Shown here piece by piece: positions 1 through 10,390 of a DNA stretch of 64,000 bases. Source of the DNA: Gottfriedia endophytica (lineage in GTDB: Bacteria; Bacillota; Bacilli; Bacillales; Bacillaceae_G); the NCBI RefSeq assembly GCF_017814275.1, contig NZ_JAGIYQ010000009.1:79254-143253 (forward strand), in the 5' to 3' direction. The stretch's first letter is position 1, and every line of letters begins with the position of its first letter. Under the pieces are notes generated by a model. It saw only the letters and a program-made list of their open reading frames with translations, searched no databases and was not told where the DNA came from. Position numbers and translations under genes: made by a program.

Positions 1-1526
1 AATTTTGAACTCTCACTACGTTGTTGAAGAATCGCATTTTTCGCACGAGATTCACCAACTTGACGAGCACGTTTTTCATCTGAAAAGACCATAAAACGAT
101 CGCCAGCTTGTGGAACTTCATTTAAACCAGTAATTTCAACTGGTGTTGATGGACCAGCTTCTTTAATACGACGGCCTAAATCGTTTACCATTGCACGAAC
201 ACGTCCAAATGTATTACCTACAACGATTGGGTCACCAACTTTTAACGTACCATTTTGCACTAGTAAAGTTGCTACTGAACCTTTTCCTTTATCTAATTCA
301 GCTTCGATAACAGTACCAAGTGCTAAACGGTTTTTATTCGCTTTATATTCTTCTACTTCACTTACTAGTAAGATCATTTCTAATAACTGATCAATTCCAT
401 CACCAGTTAGTGCAGAAAGTGGAACGAAAATTGTATCTCCACCCCAAGCCTCAGAAACTAATCCATACTCAGTTAATTCTTGCATAACTCTGTCAGGGTT
501 TGCTGACTCTTTATCCATTTTATTCACAGCAATAATAATTGGTACTTCTGCTGCTTTAGCATGGTTAATCGCTTCAACAGTTTGTGGCATAACACCGTCA
601 TCTGCTGCAACTACGATAATTGTAATGTCTGTTACTTGTGCACCACGAGCACGCATTGTTGTAAATGCTGCGTGACCTGGAGTATCTAAGAAAGTAATTT
701 TTTTGCCTTCTACTTCTACTTGATAAGCACCGATATGCTGAGTAATTCCGCCAGCTTCTCCAGCAGTTACTTTCGAATTACGAATTGAATCTAATAATGT
801 TGTTTTACCATGGTCAACGTGTCCCATAATTGTAACAACTGGTGGACGTTCTGATAAATCAGCTTCATCATCTGCTACATCGATAAAATTTTCAAAGTCA
901 TTCTCATCAATTACAACTTCTTCTTCAACCTCAATACCATAATCAGTTGCGATTAATTCAATTGCATCTTTGTCTAAATCCTGATTTATAGTAGCCATAA
1001 CACCTACCATAAATAATTTTTTAATAATTTCTGAAGGTTCTTTTCCTAATTTTTTAGCAAGTTCAGAAACTGTTAAAGAACCTGCAAAAGTAATCTTATT
1101 TGTTGCGTTCTCTGTTGAGTTATTTTTTTGAGTCATATTGTTATTGCCTTTCTTATTCCCATTGTTAAATTGATCTGAACGATTTTGTATTTGCTTTTTA
1201 CTATCTGTCTTTTTCTTTTTATTACTATTTTTCTTTGAAGTATTCTTTGTTTCTTCTTCATACTTAACTTCAAAATCTAGCTCTTCGCTTGTTTCCTCTT
1301 GGAATGCAGGCTTTACTTTAACTACAGGAGTTGATTTTTGGACTTGGGGTTGTTTAACAGCAACGGATTTTGGATGAAAAGATTGATTTAACTTTTCAAC
1401 GACATCCTCCGCAATTGTGGCCATATGATTTTTAACGTCAACTTTTAAGTCTTTGAGCCTTTGGATAATCTCCTTACTGGAAACATTTTGTTTCTTTGCA
1501 TACTCATAAATTCTTATTTTTGTCAT
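1..1526 (-). CDS. infB: Translation initiation factor IF-2 (N-terminal part)
   Basis: IF-2 is the GTPase that places initiator fMet-tRNA in the P site of the 30S subunit. The gene runs off the left edge: 508 codons are visible and there is no stop. Residues 1-50 form an IF2_N helical module, 85-130 a Lys/Asn-rich linker, and about 145-200 a second IF2_N module. The G domain follows with G1 GHVDHGKTT (about 235), G3 DTPGH (about 283) and G4 NKMD (about 337). The start is ATG at 1526 behind GGGGGTG. It is last in the visible rimP-nusA-rnpM-ylxQ-infB order. An internal ATG at residue 131 could give a shorter isoform. Confidence 0.97.
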   Translation of the reverse strand, partial: MTKIRIYEYAKKQNVSSKEIIQRLKDLKVDVKNHMATIAEDVVEKLNQSFHPKSVAVKQPQVQKSTPVVKVKPAFQEETSEELDFEVKYEEETKNTSKKNSNKKKKTDSKKQIQNRSDQFNNGNKKGNNNMTQKNNSTENATNKITFAGSLTVSELAKKLGKEPSEIIKKLFMVGVMATINQDLDKDAIELIATDYGIEVEEEVVIDENDFENFIDVADDEADLSERPPVVTIMGHVDHGKTTLLDSIRNSKVTAGEAGGITQHIGAYQVEVEGKKITFLDTPGHAAFTTMRARGAQVTDITIIVVAADDGVMPQTVEAINHAKAAEVPIIIAVNKMDKESANPDRVMQELTEYGLVSEAWGGDTIFVPLSALTGDGIDQLLEMILLVSEVEEYKANKNRLALGTVIEAELDKGKGSVATLLVQNGTLKVGDPIVVGNTFGRVRAMVNDLGRRIKEAGPSTPVEITGLNEVPQAGDRFMVFSDEKRARQVGESRAKNAILQQRSESSK

Positions 1527-1549
1527 ACGTTCACCCCCAGATTATTCAA

Positions 1550-1849
1550 TCATTCTAATAATGTTTGTAGTTTACTTGCAAATCCTTGATCAGTAATTGC
1601 AACAACTACACGAGCATCTTTTCCAATTGCATGACCTAATTCATATCGATTTTCAACAAAGCAAAGTGGAACTTTATAGAAAGTTGTTTTATCTGTGATT
1701 TTCTTTGCGGTAAGCGTAGAGGCATCCTTTGAAAGGATAACTAGCTTAGCACGCTTTTGCTGTACTTCTTTCACTACTAATTCTTCACCTGAAATTAATT
1801 TTCGTGCTCTTGCAGCTAATCCAAGTAAAGAAAGTCCCTTTTGATTCAT
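1550..1849 (-). CDS. ylxQ: L7Ae/L30e-family RNA-binding protein YlxQ
   Basis: This is a 99-residue protein of the L7Ae/YbxF family, which binds kink-turn RNA; its precise cellular role is not settled. It opens with a basic segment (GLAARARKL, residues 10-18), and the rest shows the alternating helix and strand pattern of the single L7Ae fold. It sits 2 bases downstream of rnpM, and its ribosome binding site GAAGGAG lies within the last codons of rnpM, which implies translational coupling. Placement between rnpM and infB is the standard Bacillus arrangement. Confidence 0.9.
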   Translation of the reverse strand: MNQKGLSLLGLAARARKLISGEELVVKEVQQKRAKLVILSKDASTLTAKKITDKTTFYKVPLCFVENRYELGHAIGKDARVVVAITDQGFASKLQTLLE

Positions 1850-1851
1850 TT

Positions 1852-2115
1852 TTACTCCTTCTCAATAAATGCAAGAAGTTCATCATAAAGGCTTGCATCA
1901 ATTTTTGTTTTTAATTGGTGATCAAGAGTTTGCTTTTGCTGAGCCAGTTTTACGACTTCAGCTGACTTTGTTAAATAAGCTCCTCTCCCCGACTTTTTCC
2001 CTGTAGGGTCAATGGAGACTTCACCTTCTTTTGAACGAACGATACGAATTAATTCTTTTTTAGATTTCATTTCTTGCGTAACAACGCATTTACGTAATGG
2101 TATTTTACGATTCAT
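1852..2115 (-). CDS. rnpM: RNase P modulator RnpM (YlxR family)
   Basis: This 87-residue YlxR-family protein carries the family signatures RKCVVT (residues 8-13) and GRGAYL (about 43-48). YlxR of B. subtilis has been renamed RnpM because it binds RNase P RNA and modulates the enzyme; the same role is inferred here. It is small and basic in its N-terminal half. The gene lies 8 bases downstream of nusA and 2 bases upstream of ylxQ, within the nusA-infB operon. Confidence 0.9.
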   Translation of the reverse strand: MNRKIPLRKCVVTQEMKSKKELIRIVRSKEGEVSIDPTGKKSGRGAYLTKSAEVVKLAQQKQTLDHQLKTKIDASLYDELLAFIEKE

Positions 2116-2123
2116 GAGCTACC

Positions 2124-3239
2124 TCACTCCTCATTAAAATCGTTTTTGAAAACATCAAATTCTTCACTTGAACTATTCAAATTACTAGAATAATCAATGC
2201 CTAACTTATCAGCATCTGATTGTGATTTGATGTCTATTTTCCAACCAGTTAAACGTGCTGCTAAACGAGCATTTTGTCCACGTTTACCAATTGCTAATGA
2301 AAGCTGGTGATCAGGAACAACAACAGTTGTTGCTTTTTCTTCTTCATTTACTAATACTTTTAAAACTTGTGATGGACTTAGAGCGTTTGCAACAAACTCA
2401 ACTGGATCTGCAGACCAACGTACAATATCAATTTTCTCACCTTTTAATTCATTGACAATTGTTTGAACACGTTGACCTTTTTGACCAACACAAGCGCCAA
2501 CTGGATCTAAATCTGGATTGCTTGTATAAACTGAGATTTTTGAACGATCTCCAGCTTCACGAGCTACAGAGCGAATTTCTACAACTCCATCGTAAATTTC
2601 TGGCACTTCCGTTTCAAACATTCTTTTTAAAAGTCCTGGATGAGTTCTAGATACGAATATTTGTGGACCTTTTGACGTTTTTTCTACTTTCGTAACAAAA
2701 ACTTTAATACGGTCATGAATTTTATACTTCTCAGTTGGAATTTGCTCATTAACCGGAAGGACAGCTTCAATTTTACCTAAATTGATGTAAATTGCACGTG
2801 CATCGATTCGTTGAACGGTCCCCGTCATCATATCTTCTTGGCGATCAATATATTCTGAATAGATTACACCACGTTCTGCTTCACGAACACGTTGTGTTAC
2901 AACCTGTTTAGCTGTTGTTGCAGCAACACGTCCAAAATCTTTCGGAGTTACTTCAAGTTCAATAACATCGCCAACATGATAGTTAGGATTATGTTCTCTA
3001 GCTTCCTCAACTGAAATTTCTAAGCGCGTATCAAAGACATTACTTACAACTTCTTTACGAGCAAATACACGGATTGATCCGTTTTGTAAGTTAAAATCAA
3101 CTCGCACATTTTGTGCTTGGTTAAAGTTACGTTTATAAGCAGAAATTAAAGCTGCCTCAATTGCATCAATTACGACATCTTTACTAATGCCTTTTTCTTT
3201 TTCAATAATCTCAAGAGCTGTTAATAGTTCAGAACTCAT
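2124..3239 (-). CDS. nusA: Transcription termination/antitermination factor NusA
   Basis: NusA binds RNA polymerase and nascent RNA to control pausing, termination and antitermination. The 371 residues match the usual Bacillus length. Order: an RNAP-binding N-terminal domain (about 1-125, starting SSELLTALEIIEKEKG), an S1 domain (about 135-200), then KH1 and KH2 (about 225-345, with the KH loops GQKGQR and GKRGQN). It lacks the acidic repeats of proteobacterial NusA, as expected for Firmicutes. It follows rimP by 19 bases and leads into rnpM. Confidence 0.98.
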   Translation of the reverse strand: MSSELLTALEIIEKEKGISKDVVIDAIEAALISAYKRNFNQAQNVRVDFNLQNGSIRVFARKEVVSNVFDTRLEISVEEAREHNPNYHVGDVIELEVTPKDFGRVAATTAKQVVTQRVREAERGVIYSEYIDRQEDMMTGTVQRIDARAIYINLGKIEAVLPVNEQIPTEKYKIHDRIKVFVTKVEKTSKGPQIFVSRTHPGLLKRMFETEVPEIYDGVVEIRSVAREAGDRSKISVYTSNPDLDPVGACVGQKGQRVQTIVNELKGEKIDIVRWSADPVEFVANALSPSQVLKVLVNEEEKATTVVVPDHQLSLAIGKRGQNARLAARLTGWKIDIKSQSDADKLGIDYSSNLNSSSEEFDVFKNDFNEE

Positions 3240-3258
3240 GGTTCTTAAATCCCCCTAA

Positions 3259-3732
3259 CTAGAAAAACGTTACTGCAAGTCTTGCGCTTGCAATTTTTTG
3301 TGTTGGAATTGTTATTTGTTTTTTGCGTGTTTTAATGGTTAATTCAAGTACTACTTCTTCAGAAGAATACGATAAAAGTTTACCTTCAAAATTCTTTTCA
3401 TCTTGGATTGGTTCATAAGTTTTTATCGCGATATATTTACCAATAGCTTTTACGAAATCTTCTTCTTTTTTTAATGGACGTTCAGCACCAGGTGAAGAAA
3501 CATCTAAAAAGTATAAATTTTCAATTGGGTCCTTTTCATCAAGTACCTCACTCAATCTTTCACTTACGGCCCCACATTGCTCTAGATCAATACCTGTTTC
3601 ACTATCTATAAATACTCGAAGGAACCAATCTTTTCCTTCTTTTACATATTCTACATCAACAAGCTCTAATCCTAGTTCTTCTACAATTGGTTTCGCAAAT
3701 TCTGTAACTAATTCTGTAACCGTTTTACTCAA
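3259..3732 (-). CDS. rimP: Ribosome maturation factor RimP, TTG start
   Basis: RimP helps mature the 30S subunit. The 157-residue product has the family core [11 protein letters not shown] and the motif SSPGAERPL (about 84-92). The start is set by the ribosome binding site: AAAGGAGG lies 7 to 8 bases before TTG at 3732, giving MSKTVTEL, which aligns with known RimP starts. A longer frame from 3750 would begin inside the Shine-Dalgarno sequence and is rejected. It is the first gene of the rimP-nusA-rnpM-ylxQ-infB group, after a leader of about 150 bases. Confidence 0.95.
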   Translation of the reverse strand: MSKTVTELVTEFAKPIVEELGLELVDVEYVKEGKDWFLRVFIDSETGIDLEQCGAVSERLSEVLDEKDPIENLYFLDVSSPGAERPLKKEEDFVKAIGKYIAIKTYEPIQDEKNFEGKLLSYSSEEVVLELTIKTRKKQITIPTQKIASARLAVTFF

Positions 3733-3768
3733 GAAACGTCCTCCTTTCAACGTATAAAGATGAAAATA

Positions 3769-3786
3769 CCCTGCATTTTAGCAGGG
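3769..3786 (-). terminator. Small hairpin in the rimP leader
   Basis: A perfect 6-bp stem (CCCTGC / GCAGGG) with a 6-base loop lies 37 bases upstream of the rimP start. On the minus strand it is followed by TATTTTC, a weak U tract. It could attenuate the nusA-infB operon or simply structure the leader. Only the inverted repeat itself is seen. Confidence 0.35.
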
Positions 3787-3813
3787 AAATTAATAGTAGT
3801 ATCTCCAAATAAT

Positions 3814-3858
3814 CTTGTTTTTCGTTAAGAAAAAATATCTATTTCAAACGAAAACAAG
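3814..3858 (-). repeat. Inverted repeat upstream of rimP
   Basis: Arms CTTGTTTTTCGTT (3814-3826) and AACGAAAACAAG (3847-3858) are complementary apart from one bulged base, with a loop of about 20 bases. They lie between the polC terminator and rimP, so they are in or near the promoter or 5' leader of the rimP-nusA operon. No clean promoter was recognised in this gap. Confidence 0.5.
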
Positions 3859-3887
3859 AAGATGAATCGGGTCAAACTAATAAGAAA

Positions 3888-3906
3888 GAGCAGGTTTCAC
3901 CTGCTC
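3888..3906 (-). terminator. Rho-independent terminator of polC
   Basis: A perfect 7-bp stem (GAGCAGG / CCTGCTC) with a 5-base loop lies about 65 bases downstream of the polC stop. On the minus strand it is preceded by AAA and followed by TTTCTTATTA. It separates the uppS-polC group from the rimP-nusA-infB group. Confidence 0.7.
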
Positions 3907-3970
3907 TTTAAAAATCCCGTGCTAAAAACATCTAATCTAACTATACCATATTTTCACTGTTTTGCAAGTT

Positions 3971-6900
3971 TTAAAAGCCGTCAAACAATGATAATTGGTT
4001 TTGATCAGGGAGTGATTGAAGACATCCTTGTTTATCTAAATACTCTAGTATTGTTTTTGAAATTTTACTTCTTTGTTGTAAATCTTCTTTTGAAAGGAAT
4101 TCTCCATCTTCTCTTGCTGATACAATATTTTTCGCAGCATTCGTTCCAAGACCAGGTATTGAATTAAATGGTGGTAGTAATTTATTGCCTTCAACTAAAA
4201 ATTCGTCAGAACTAGATCTATAAAGATCAATTCGATCAAATGAATAGCCTCTTTCACACATTTCGAGTGCTAACTCAAGAACAGTCATTAAGTTTTTCTC
4301 TTTAACAGAAGCGTCTAGACCTTTTATAGCAATTTCCTCTATCTTAGCACGAATAGCAGCTGGTCCAGCAACCATTGCTTCAATATCAAAATCCTCTGCG
4401 CGTACGGTGAAATACGCTGCGTAATACAGAATTGGGTGATGGACTTTAAAATAGGCAATTCTAACCGCCATTAAAACATAGGCAGCAGCATGGGCTTTAG
4501 GGAACATATATTTAATTTTTTTACATGAGTCAATATACCAGGTAGGAACATCATTTTTGATCATTTCCTCTTCCCACTCTGGTGGTACGCCTTTACCCTT
4601 ACGAACTGATTCCATAATTTTAAATGCTAAAGAAGGTTCAAGTCCTTGATAGATTAAGTAAACCATTATATCATCTCGACAACCAATAACTTCTGGAAGA
4701 GTACATGTACCACTATTAATTAATTCCGATGCGTTCCCTAACCAAACGTCTGTACCATGAGATAACCCTGATATTTGCACTAGTTCTGAGAACGTTGAAG
4801 GCTTCGTATCTTCAAGCATTTGGCGTACAAATTTCGTTCCAAATTCAGGAATACCATATGTTCCTGTTTTACAGCCAATTTGATCCCCTGTTACACCAAG
4901 TGGTTCAGGTCCAGCAAATATTTTCATTACTTCTGGATCATCTGTTGGAATCGTTTTTGGATCAATTCCACTTAGATCTTGAAGCATACGAATAACTGTT
5001 GGATCATCGTGACCAAGTATATCTAGTTTTAACAAATTATCATGGATTGAGTGGAAATCAAAATGCGTTGTCTTCCATTCGGATTTCGTATCATCAGCAG
5101 GGAACTGTATCGGTGAAAAATCAAAAATGTCCATGTAATCAGGAACAACGATAATACCACCTGGATGCTGACCAGTCGTTCTTTTTACACCCGTACAGCC
5201 CATTGCTAAACGATCAAATTCAGCACCACGTAAAGTGAGATTATGATCGTTCGCATATCCTCGTACATATCCATATGCTGTTTTATCAGCAACTGTACCA
5301 ATTGTACCTGCACGGTATACGTAATCTTCACCAAACAATACTTTTGTATAGTTATGTGCAATTGGTTGATATTCACCGCTGAAATTCAAGTCAATATCAG
5401 GTACCTTATCTCCCTTGAATCCAAGGAACGTTTCAAACGGTATATCATGCCCATCTTTTTTATAAGCAGTTCCACACTCTGGGCAATCTTTATTTGGTAA
5501 ATCAAAACCTGACCCGACTGATCCATCGTTAAAGAACTCCGAATGCTTACACTTAGGACATACATAATGAGGAGGTAATGGATTAACCTCTGTTATTTCA
5601 GTCATCGTTGCTACAAATGAAGAACCAACAGATCCACGAGAACCTACTAGATAGCCATCATCAAGTGATTTTTTCACGAGCTTGTGTGAGATAAGATAAA
5701 TAACCGCAAAGCCATGACCGATAATACTCTTAAGTTCTTTTTCAAGACGAGCTTCTACGATTTCAGGTAACTCTTCACCATATATTAGTCTTGCTCTCGC
5801 ATAACTCATCTCACGCATTTCTACATCTGCACCTTCAATTTTAGGTGTGTAAAGATCATCTTTAATTGGTTTTATCTCTTCAACCATACTTACTATTTTT
5901 TGTGTATTTGTAACAACAATTTCCTTTGCCTTCTCCTCACCTAAAAATGAGAAGCATTTTAACATTTCATCAGTTGTTCGGAAATGAACATCTGGAAGAC
6001 GATGTCGATTTAATGGGTTTGCACCACCTTGAGATCCAACTAAAATCTTCCGATAAATTTGATCCTCTTTATGAAGATAGTGAACATTTCCAGTTGCAAC
6101 AATTAATTTACCTGTTTTTTCACCGATATTAACAAGCTTTGAAATAACTTCTCTTAAATGTTGTTCATTTCGAACAAGCTCTAATTCAATTAAATGCAGT
6201 AGCACTTCTGGTGGCATTACTTCAATATAATCATAGAAATCAATTAACTTTTCAACTTCTTCTGGTGCTTTTTGAATATTCGCTTCAAACACTTCACCTT
6301 TATCACATGCTGTTCCTACTAATATACCTTCGCGATGCTTCATTAATAGAGATTTAGGCACACGTGCTACTCGATGATGATAATGAAGATGAGAATATGA
6401 AACAATTTTGAACAGATTCTTTAATCCGATCTCATTTTGAGCAATCAGCGTTGCATGAGACGGTCTTGAACGTTTCCATGCATCACCTTTACCCATTGAA
6501 TCATTTAATTGTTCATGATAAAGCATACCCTCTTCTGCAGCATCCTTTAACATTTTTATCATTAGAAAACCTGTGGCTTCAGCATCATAAATTGCTCGGT
6601 GATGCTGTGTTAAATTGATATCAAACTTTTTACATAACGTATTTAATCGGAAGTTTTTAAATTCAGGATACAAATTCCTTGCGAGTTCTAATGTATCAAT
6701 TACACTATTTTGTGTTTCACCGATTTCATATTTTTTAAAGCCCATTTGGATGAAGCCCATATCAAATGATGCATTATGTGCAACTAAGATACAATCTTCC
6801 ATCCACTCTTTAAATTCTTTCAAAACGATGTCAATGTTAGGAGCATCTTTAACCATTTCATCCGTAATACCTGTTAATTCAATTGTTGTTGCAGAAAGAG

Positions 6901-8278
6901 GATGATGTGGATTTGCGAAACGTTCAAATCGATCAATAATTTCACCATTATGAATCTTAACTGCAGCTAGTTCAATAATGGTGTCATAAACAGCAGAAAG
7001 CCCCGTTGTTTCTACGTCAAATACAACGTAAGTAGCATCACTTAAAGAAATGTTCCTTGGGTTATAAGCAGTTGGTACACCATCATTTACTAAGTTGATT
7101 TCTACACCGTACAATATTTTAACGCCATTCTTCTTACCACTGTTAAAAGCTTCGGGGAATGATTGAACAACAGCGTGATCTGTTATTGCTATTGCTTCAT
7201 GACCAAATTTACTTGCAAGTTTTACTAAGTCTCCTGCAGAGCAAACAGCATCCATTTGACTCATTTGAGTATGAGCATGTAATTCTACTCGTTTCTCCCC
7301 TTCAGGAGCTTCGTCTTTTCTCTCAATTGGCGTAATTTCATTAATGTCATTTGCAATCATTACTAAATCTCTTACAAATGTATCATTTTGTACTGAACCT
7401 CTTACTTTTACCCACATTCCCTTTTTAATACTTGATAATAAAGGTATGTCTTCCTTGTCTCTAGAGAACATTTTAACAAGAATTGAACTAGTGTAATCTG
7501 TGATTTTAAATGTGACTAAAACACGTCCACTCTTTAACTCTCTTACATCAGAATCAAAAACATAACCTTGAACAACGATACGTCTCTCTTCTTCAATAAT
7601 CGTTGAAATTGAAGCGATGTCATCCTCTTTAATATAGTAACCAACTACTAATGGGCCTTGTGGCTCTTCTCCAGATTGTTCTTCTGCTTCACGTTTATCA
7701 AGTTCAACTAATACTTCCATCGCACGCAGACGATCTTCTTCCGCCTTTTTTTCCAAAAATTCTGCTTGAACAGCATCATTGTTACTTAATTCTGTTTCAA
7801 ATAATAATTTGGGAAATCCAGCTTGTACATAAAGTTGTTGTAATTGAGGGATATATCGACTTCTAAATGTCTCAGCTTCAATTTCACTTTTTACTGAAAC
7901 GATAATTTTTTTATTTTCGATTTTTGGTATAGACTGTTCAATATGCTGTAAAATTGGTGATTTTGACTGTACGTTATTCAATAAATAAGACCAATAGTCA
8001 ACCACATTTTGTTCTTCAAAATTAACATGTTCAATTTGTAGATTTACAGAAACTGAAGCAATATGTTGAAAGCTTGTTATCATTTTTGAAACAAAAAGTT
8101 GATAAGTTGAAAAAGGCAAAGTATTTTCTACTTTAACTGTAAATTCCCAGCTTTTTTCTTGTTTATTTACTTCTAAACTAACAATTTCACCATTTTGAAA
8201 ATACTGGGCTGTTAGTTCACTCGGTAATTTAATTTGTTCTAAAAGAATTGCAAACTTTTCTTTTCGGTCTTGATTCAT
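3971..8278 (-). CDS. polC: DNA polymerase III alpha subunit, PolC type
   Basis: This is the replicative polymerase of low-GC Gram-positives, with built-in 3'-5' proofreading. At 1435 residues it is within a few residues of B. subtilis PolC. Seen in order: an N-terminal domain, an OB-fold region (about 230-310), a split PHP domain starting at [13 protein letters not shown] (about 331), an inserted DEDD exonuclease beginning FDVETTG (D421, E423), a four-cysteine zinc module (CPKC and CPEC) ahead of the palm motif DIDLNFSGE, and helix-hairpin-helix motifs near the end. The C-terminus carries QLSLF, a textbook sliding-clamp binding peptide. A repeat copy and a hairpin separate it from proS. Confidence 0.99.
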   Translation of the reverse strand: MNQDRKEKFAILLEQIKLPSELTAQYFQNGEIVSLEVNKQEKSWEFTVKVENTLPFSTYQLFVSKMITSFQHIASVSVNLQIEHVNFEEQNVVDYWSYLLNNVQSKSPILQHIEQSIPKIENKKIIVSVKSEIEAETFRSRYIPQLQQLYVQAGFPKLLFETELSNNDAVQAEFLEKKAEEDRLRAMEVLVELDKREAEEQSGEEPQGPLVVGYYIKEDDIASISTIIEEERRIVVQGYVFDSDVRELKSGRVLVTFKITDYTSSILVKMFSRDKEDIPLLSSIKKGMWVKVRGSVQNDTFVRDLVMIANDINEITPIERKDEAPEGEKRVELHAHTQMSQMDAVCSAGDLVKLASKFGHEAIAITDHAVVQSFPEAFNSGKKNGVKILYGVEINLVNDGVPTAYNPRNISLSDATYVVFDVETTGLSAVYDTIIELAAVKIHNGEIIDRFERFANPHHPLSATTIELTGITDEMVKDAPNIDIVLKEFKEWMEDCILVAHNASFDMGFIQMGFKKYEIGETQNSVIDTLELARNLYPEFKNFRLNTLCKKFDINLTQHHRAIYDAEATGFLMIKMLKDAAEEGMLYHEQLNDSMGKGDAWKRSRPSHATLIAQNEIGLKNLFKIVSYSHLHYHHRVARVPKSLLMKHREGILVGTACDKGEVFEANIQKAPEEVEKLIDFYDYIEVMPPEVLLHLIELELVRNEQHLREVISKLVNIGEKTGKLIVATGNVHYLHKEDQIYRKILVGSQGGANPLNRHRLPDVHFRTTDEMLKCFSFLGEEKAKEIVVTNTQKIVSMVEEIKPIKDDLYTPKIEGADVEMREMSYARARLIYGEELPEIVEARLEKELKSIIGHGFAVIYLISHKLVKKSLDDGYLVGSRGSVGSSFVATMTEITEVNPLPPHYVCPKCKHSEFFNDGSVGSGFDLPNKDCPECGTAYKKDGHDIPFETFLGFKGDKVPDIDLNFSGEYQPIAHNYTKVLFGEDYVYRAGTIGTVADKTAYGYVRGYANDHNLTLRGAEFDRLAMGCTGVKRTTGQHPGGIIVVPDYMDIFDFSPIQFPADDTKSEWKTTHFDFHSIHDNLLKLDILGHDDPTVIRMLQDLSGIDPKTIPTDDPEVMKIFAGPEPLGVTGDQIGCKTGTYGIPEFGTKFVRQMLEDTKPSTFSELVQISGLSHGTDVWLGNASELINSGTCTLPEVIGCRDDIMVYLIYQGLEPSLAFKIMESVRKGKGVPPEWEEEMIKNDVPTWYIDSCKKIKYMFPKAHAAAYVLMAVRIAYFKVHHPILYYAAYFTVRAEDFDIEAMVAGPAAIRAKIEEIAIKGLDASVKEKNLMTVLELALEMCERGYSFDRIDLYRSSSDEFLVEGNKLLPPFNSIPGLGTNAAKNIVSAREDGEFLSKEDLQQRSKISKTILEYLDKQGCLQSLPDQNQLSLFDGF

Positions 8279-8320
8279 GATCTCACCATCCTTTCAAAAA
8301 TGCATATAGACATAACAGAA

Positions 8321-8342
8321 AGTACCCCTATGAAGAGGTACT
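8321..8342 (-). terminator. Hairpin in the polC 5' leader
   Basis: Arms AGTACCCCT and AGAGGTACT pair over 9 positions with one mismatch around a 4-base loop, 42 bases upstream of the polC start. The minus-strand 3' flank (TTTCTGTTATG) is a poor U tract, so this may be a weak terminator or a leader structure. Confidence 0.35.
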
Positions 8343-8356
8343 CACTTATATTAATT

Positions 8357-8575
8357 ATTGGCTGATTTCTTAAACTTTGCTATTTAACATTGCGATAAGT
8401 TGATTCCACTCCAGGATGCTCGCTTTCCGCGCGGCGTGATTTAGCTTCCTCGGCAAACCTACGGGGTCTAAGCCTTCCCGCTATTTCCACAGGAGTCTCG
8501 CACCTTCCGCACGAATCAACTTCTGTCTTTCAAGTTAGAAATCGCAAAAGCAATAATCTTTTAGAAAAATGCCTT
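8357..8575 (+). repeat. GC-rich intergenic repeat, copy 1 of 4
   Basis: This copy shares with three others an AT-rich left arm (GGCTGATTTC... then AGTTGATT), a GC-rich core (GCTTTCCG, GGGGTCT, CCCGCTAT, ACAGGAGTCTCG, ACCTTCCG) and an AATCAACTTCTGTCTTT right arm. It is the most diverged in the core: the usual CTCCTGCGGGG reads AACCTACGGGG. The right end runs into the proS stop codon at 8561-8563 and its last few codons. Boundaries were set by eye against the other copies and may be off by several bases. Confidence 0.8.
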
Positions 8576-10273
8576 TAATTTAAGGTTCTTTATTTCATTT
8601 ATAAGTTCTGCAACGGTAACTTCTTTACTAAATTCACCATTTCTAGTTTTTAATTCTACAATTCCTTCTGCAGCACGTTTTCCTACAGTGATACGAATAG
8701 GAATACCAAACAAATCAGCATCAGCAAATTTTACACCAACACGTTCATTTCTGTCATCTACTAAGACATCTTGTCCATTTTCTATTAATAGTTTTTCAAT
8801 TTCATCAGCTAATTGAACTTGCTCTTCATTTTTCGTGTTAACAGTTAAAACATGCACGTCAAAAGGAGCTAAATTTATTGGCCACACAATTCCTTTTTCA
8901 TCATTATATTGTTCTACAATCGCAGCTAATGTACGAGATACACCTATTCCATAGCAACCCATAATGATTGGATTTGTTTTACCATTTTGATCAAGGAATT
9001 CAGCATTCATCGATTCAGAATATTTCGTTCCGAGCTTAAATACATGACCTACTTCTATCCCTTTCGCAAAAGAAATAATTCCTTTTCCATCTGGTGAAGG
9101 ATCTCCCTCTTGTATGAATCGTAAATCTACAAATTCAGTAACAGTATAATCACGGTTTACATTGACATTTAAATAATGATAGCCTTCATCATTTGCTCCA
9201 CAGCAACCATTTCCAATTGCTTGAACAGCTTTATCTGCAAGAATTTTAATATCAGAATTTACACCAACAGGTCCAAGTGAACCAATTTCACAACCCATAA
9301 TTTCTTTCACATCTTTTGGATCTGCAAGTTCAACTTGATTAGCTCCTAAGTAGTTTTTAAGCTTAATATCATTAAGGTCATGATCTCCTCTTACCAAAAC
9401 AAGAACAAATTCATTATCCGCTTTAAAAAGAAGTGTTTTGATACTTTTTTCTACTGGTAAGTTTAGAAATTCAGTTACTTCTTCAATTGTTTTTTTGTTA
9501 GGTGTTGAAACCTTTTCAATATCTGCAAGTACATCTAAACTTGGAGAATAATCTACAACTACTGGTGCCATTTCGATATTAGCAGCGTAGCTAGAGTCAG
9601 TTGAAAATGCAATTGTATCTTCACCTATATCTGATAATACCATAAATTCGTGTGTATCTTTACCACCCATTGCTCCAGAATCAGCAACTACGGCACGGAA
9701 GTTTAATCCACAACGAGTGAAAATGTTACTATATGCTTGGAACAAACGATCATATACTTCATCCAAGCTTTCTTGAGATGCATGAAAAGAATAAGCGTCC
9801 TTCATCATAAATTCACGTCCACGTAACAAACCAAAGCGAGGTCGTTTTTCATCACGGAATTTTGATTGGATTTGATAGAGTGTAATTGGTAATTTTTTGT
9901 AGGATTTTAATTCATCACGAATAACTGAAGTTACAACCTCTTCATGAGTTGCCCCTAAAGCAAAGCCTCTTCCATGACGATCACGTAATCTCATTAGTTC
10001 TGGTCCAAAGTTTTCCCAGCGACCAGATTCCTCCCATAATTCTTGAGCTTGAAGGGATGGCATTAACATTTCCATTGCTCCAGCCTTATTCATTTCTTCA
10101 CGGACAATGTTTGCTACTTTTTGAAGTACTTTATGACCTAACGGTAAAAAGCTATAGATTCCAGATGCATTTTGTCTAATAAAACCTGCTCTAAGTAACA
10201 ATTGATGGCTTTTAATATCTGCATCAGCTGGTACTTCTCGTAATGTTGGGCTAAAGACCAAGCTTTGTTTCAT
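8561..10273 (-). CDS. proS: Prolyl-tRNA synthetase, bacterial editing type
   Basis: This class II synthetase charges tRNA-Pro. The 570 residues include class II motif 2 ([12 protein letters not shown], about 137-148), an inserted YbaK-like editing domain (about 225-395) that clears mischarged Ala-tRNA-Pro, motif 3 ([10 protein letters not shown], about 436-445) and a C-terminal anticodon-binding domain (DVHVLTVN to the end). ATG at 10273 was chosen because GAGGTG precedes it by 6 bases and [18 protein letters not shown] matches family N-termini; the upstream in-frame GTG lies inside the Shine-Dalgarno. The final residues KAFF fall within the end of repeat copy 1. Confidence 0.98.
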   Translation of the reverse strand: MKQSLVFSPTLREVPADADIKSHQLLLRAGFIRQNASGIYSFLPLGHKVLQKVANIVREEMNKAGAMEMLMPSLQAQELWEESGRWENFGPELMRLRDRHGRGFALGATHEEVVTSVIRDELKSYKKLPITLYQIQSKFRDEKRPRFGLLRGREFMMKDAYSFHASQESLDEVYDRLFQAYSNIFTRCGLNFRAVVADSGAMGGKDTHEFMVLSDIGEDTIAFSTDSSYAANIEMAPVVVDYSPSLDVLADIEKVSTPNKKTIEEVTEFLNLPVEKSIKTLLFKADNEFVLVLVRGDHDLNDIKLKNYLGANQVELADPKDVKEIMGCEIGSLGPVGVNSDIKILADKAVQAIGNGCCGANDEGYHYLNVNVNRDYTVTEFVDLRFIQEGDPSPDGKGIISFAKGIEVGHVFKLGTKYSESMNAEFLDQNGKTNPIIMGCYGIGVSRTLAAIVEQYNDEKGIVWPINLAPFDVHVLTVNTKNEEQVQLADEIEKLLIENGQDVLVDDRNERVGVKFADADLFGIPIRITVGKRAAEGIVELKTRNGEFSKEVTVAELINEIKNLKLKAFF

Positions 10274-10299
10274 TTCATTCACCTCATTAAATAATGAAA

Positions 10300-10345
10300 G
10301 AGACTGTCCATTTAGAAATACAAATGATTCTCTAAGGACAGACTC
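10300..10345 (-). terminator. Hairpin between rasP and proS
   Basis: GAGACTGTCC (10300-10309) and GGACAGACTC (10336-10345) pair with one mismatch, and TTTAGA / TCTAA extends the stem inward. On the minus strand an A tract precedes the hairpin and TTTCATTATTT follows it, just upstream of the proS ribosome binding site. It may partially terminate rasP transcripts or attenuate proS. On the plus strand it is followed by seven T residues, but no plus-strand gene needs a terminator. Confidence 0.55.
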
Positions 10346-10362
10346 AATTTTTTTACATGGCT

Positions 10363-10390
10363 ATTTATGTAAAAAGCCTTTTACATAAAT
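10363..10390. repeat. Perfect 12-bp inverted repeat over the rasP stop
   Basis: ATTTATGTAAAA (10363-10374) and TTTTACATAAAT (10379-10390) are exact reverse complements separated by 4 bases. The right arm contains the last codons and stop codon of rasP. It is AT-rich and lacks a terminal U tract, so it may protect the 3' end or pair with the adjacent hairpin rather than terminate. Confidence 0.7.

Noticed and set aside
3733..3750. Six-residue N-terminal extension of RimP
   Set aside because: Its start codon would lie inside the AAAGGAGG ribosome binding site. The downstream TTG gives the conserved N-terminus.
6615..6905. Plus-strand frames of 60-160 codons inside polC, cheA, flhA, fliI and others
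   Set aside because: They lie wholly opposite strongly conserved genes, lack ribosome binding sites and resemble no family. They are antisense shadows.
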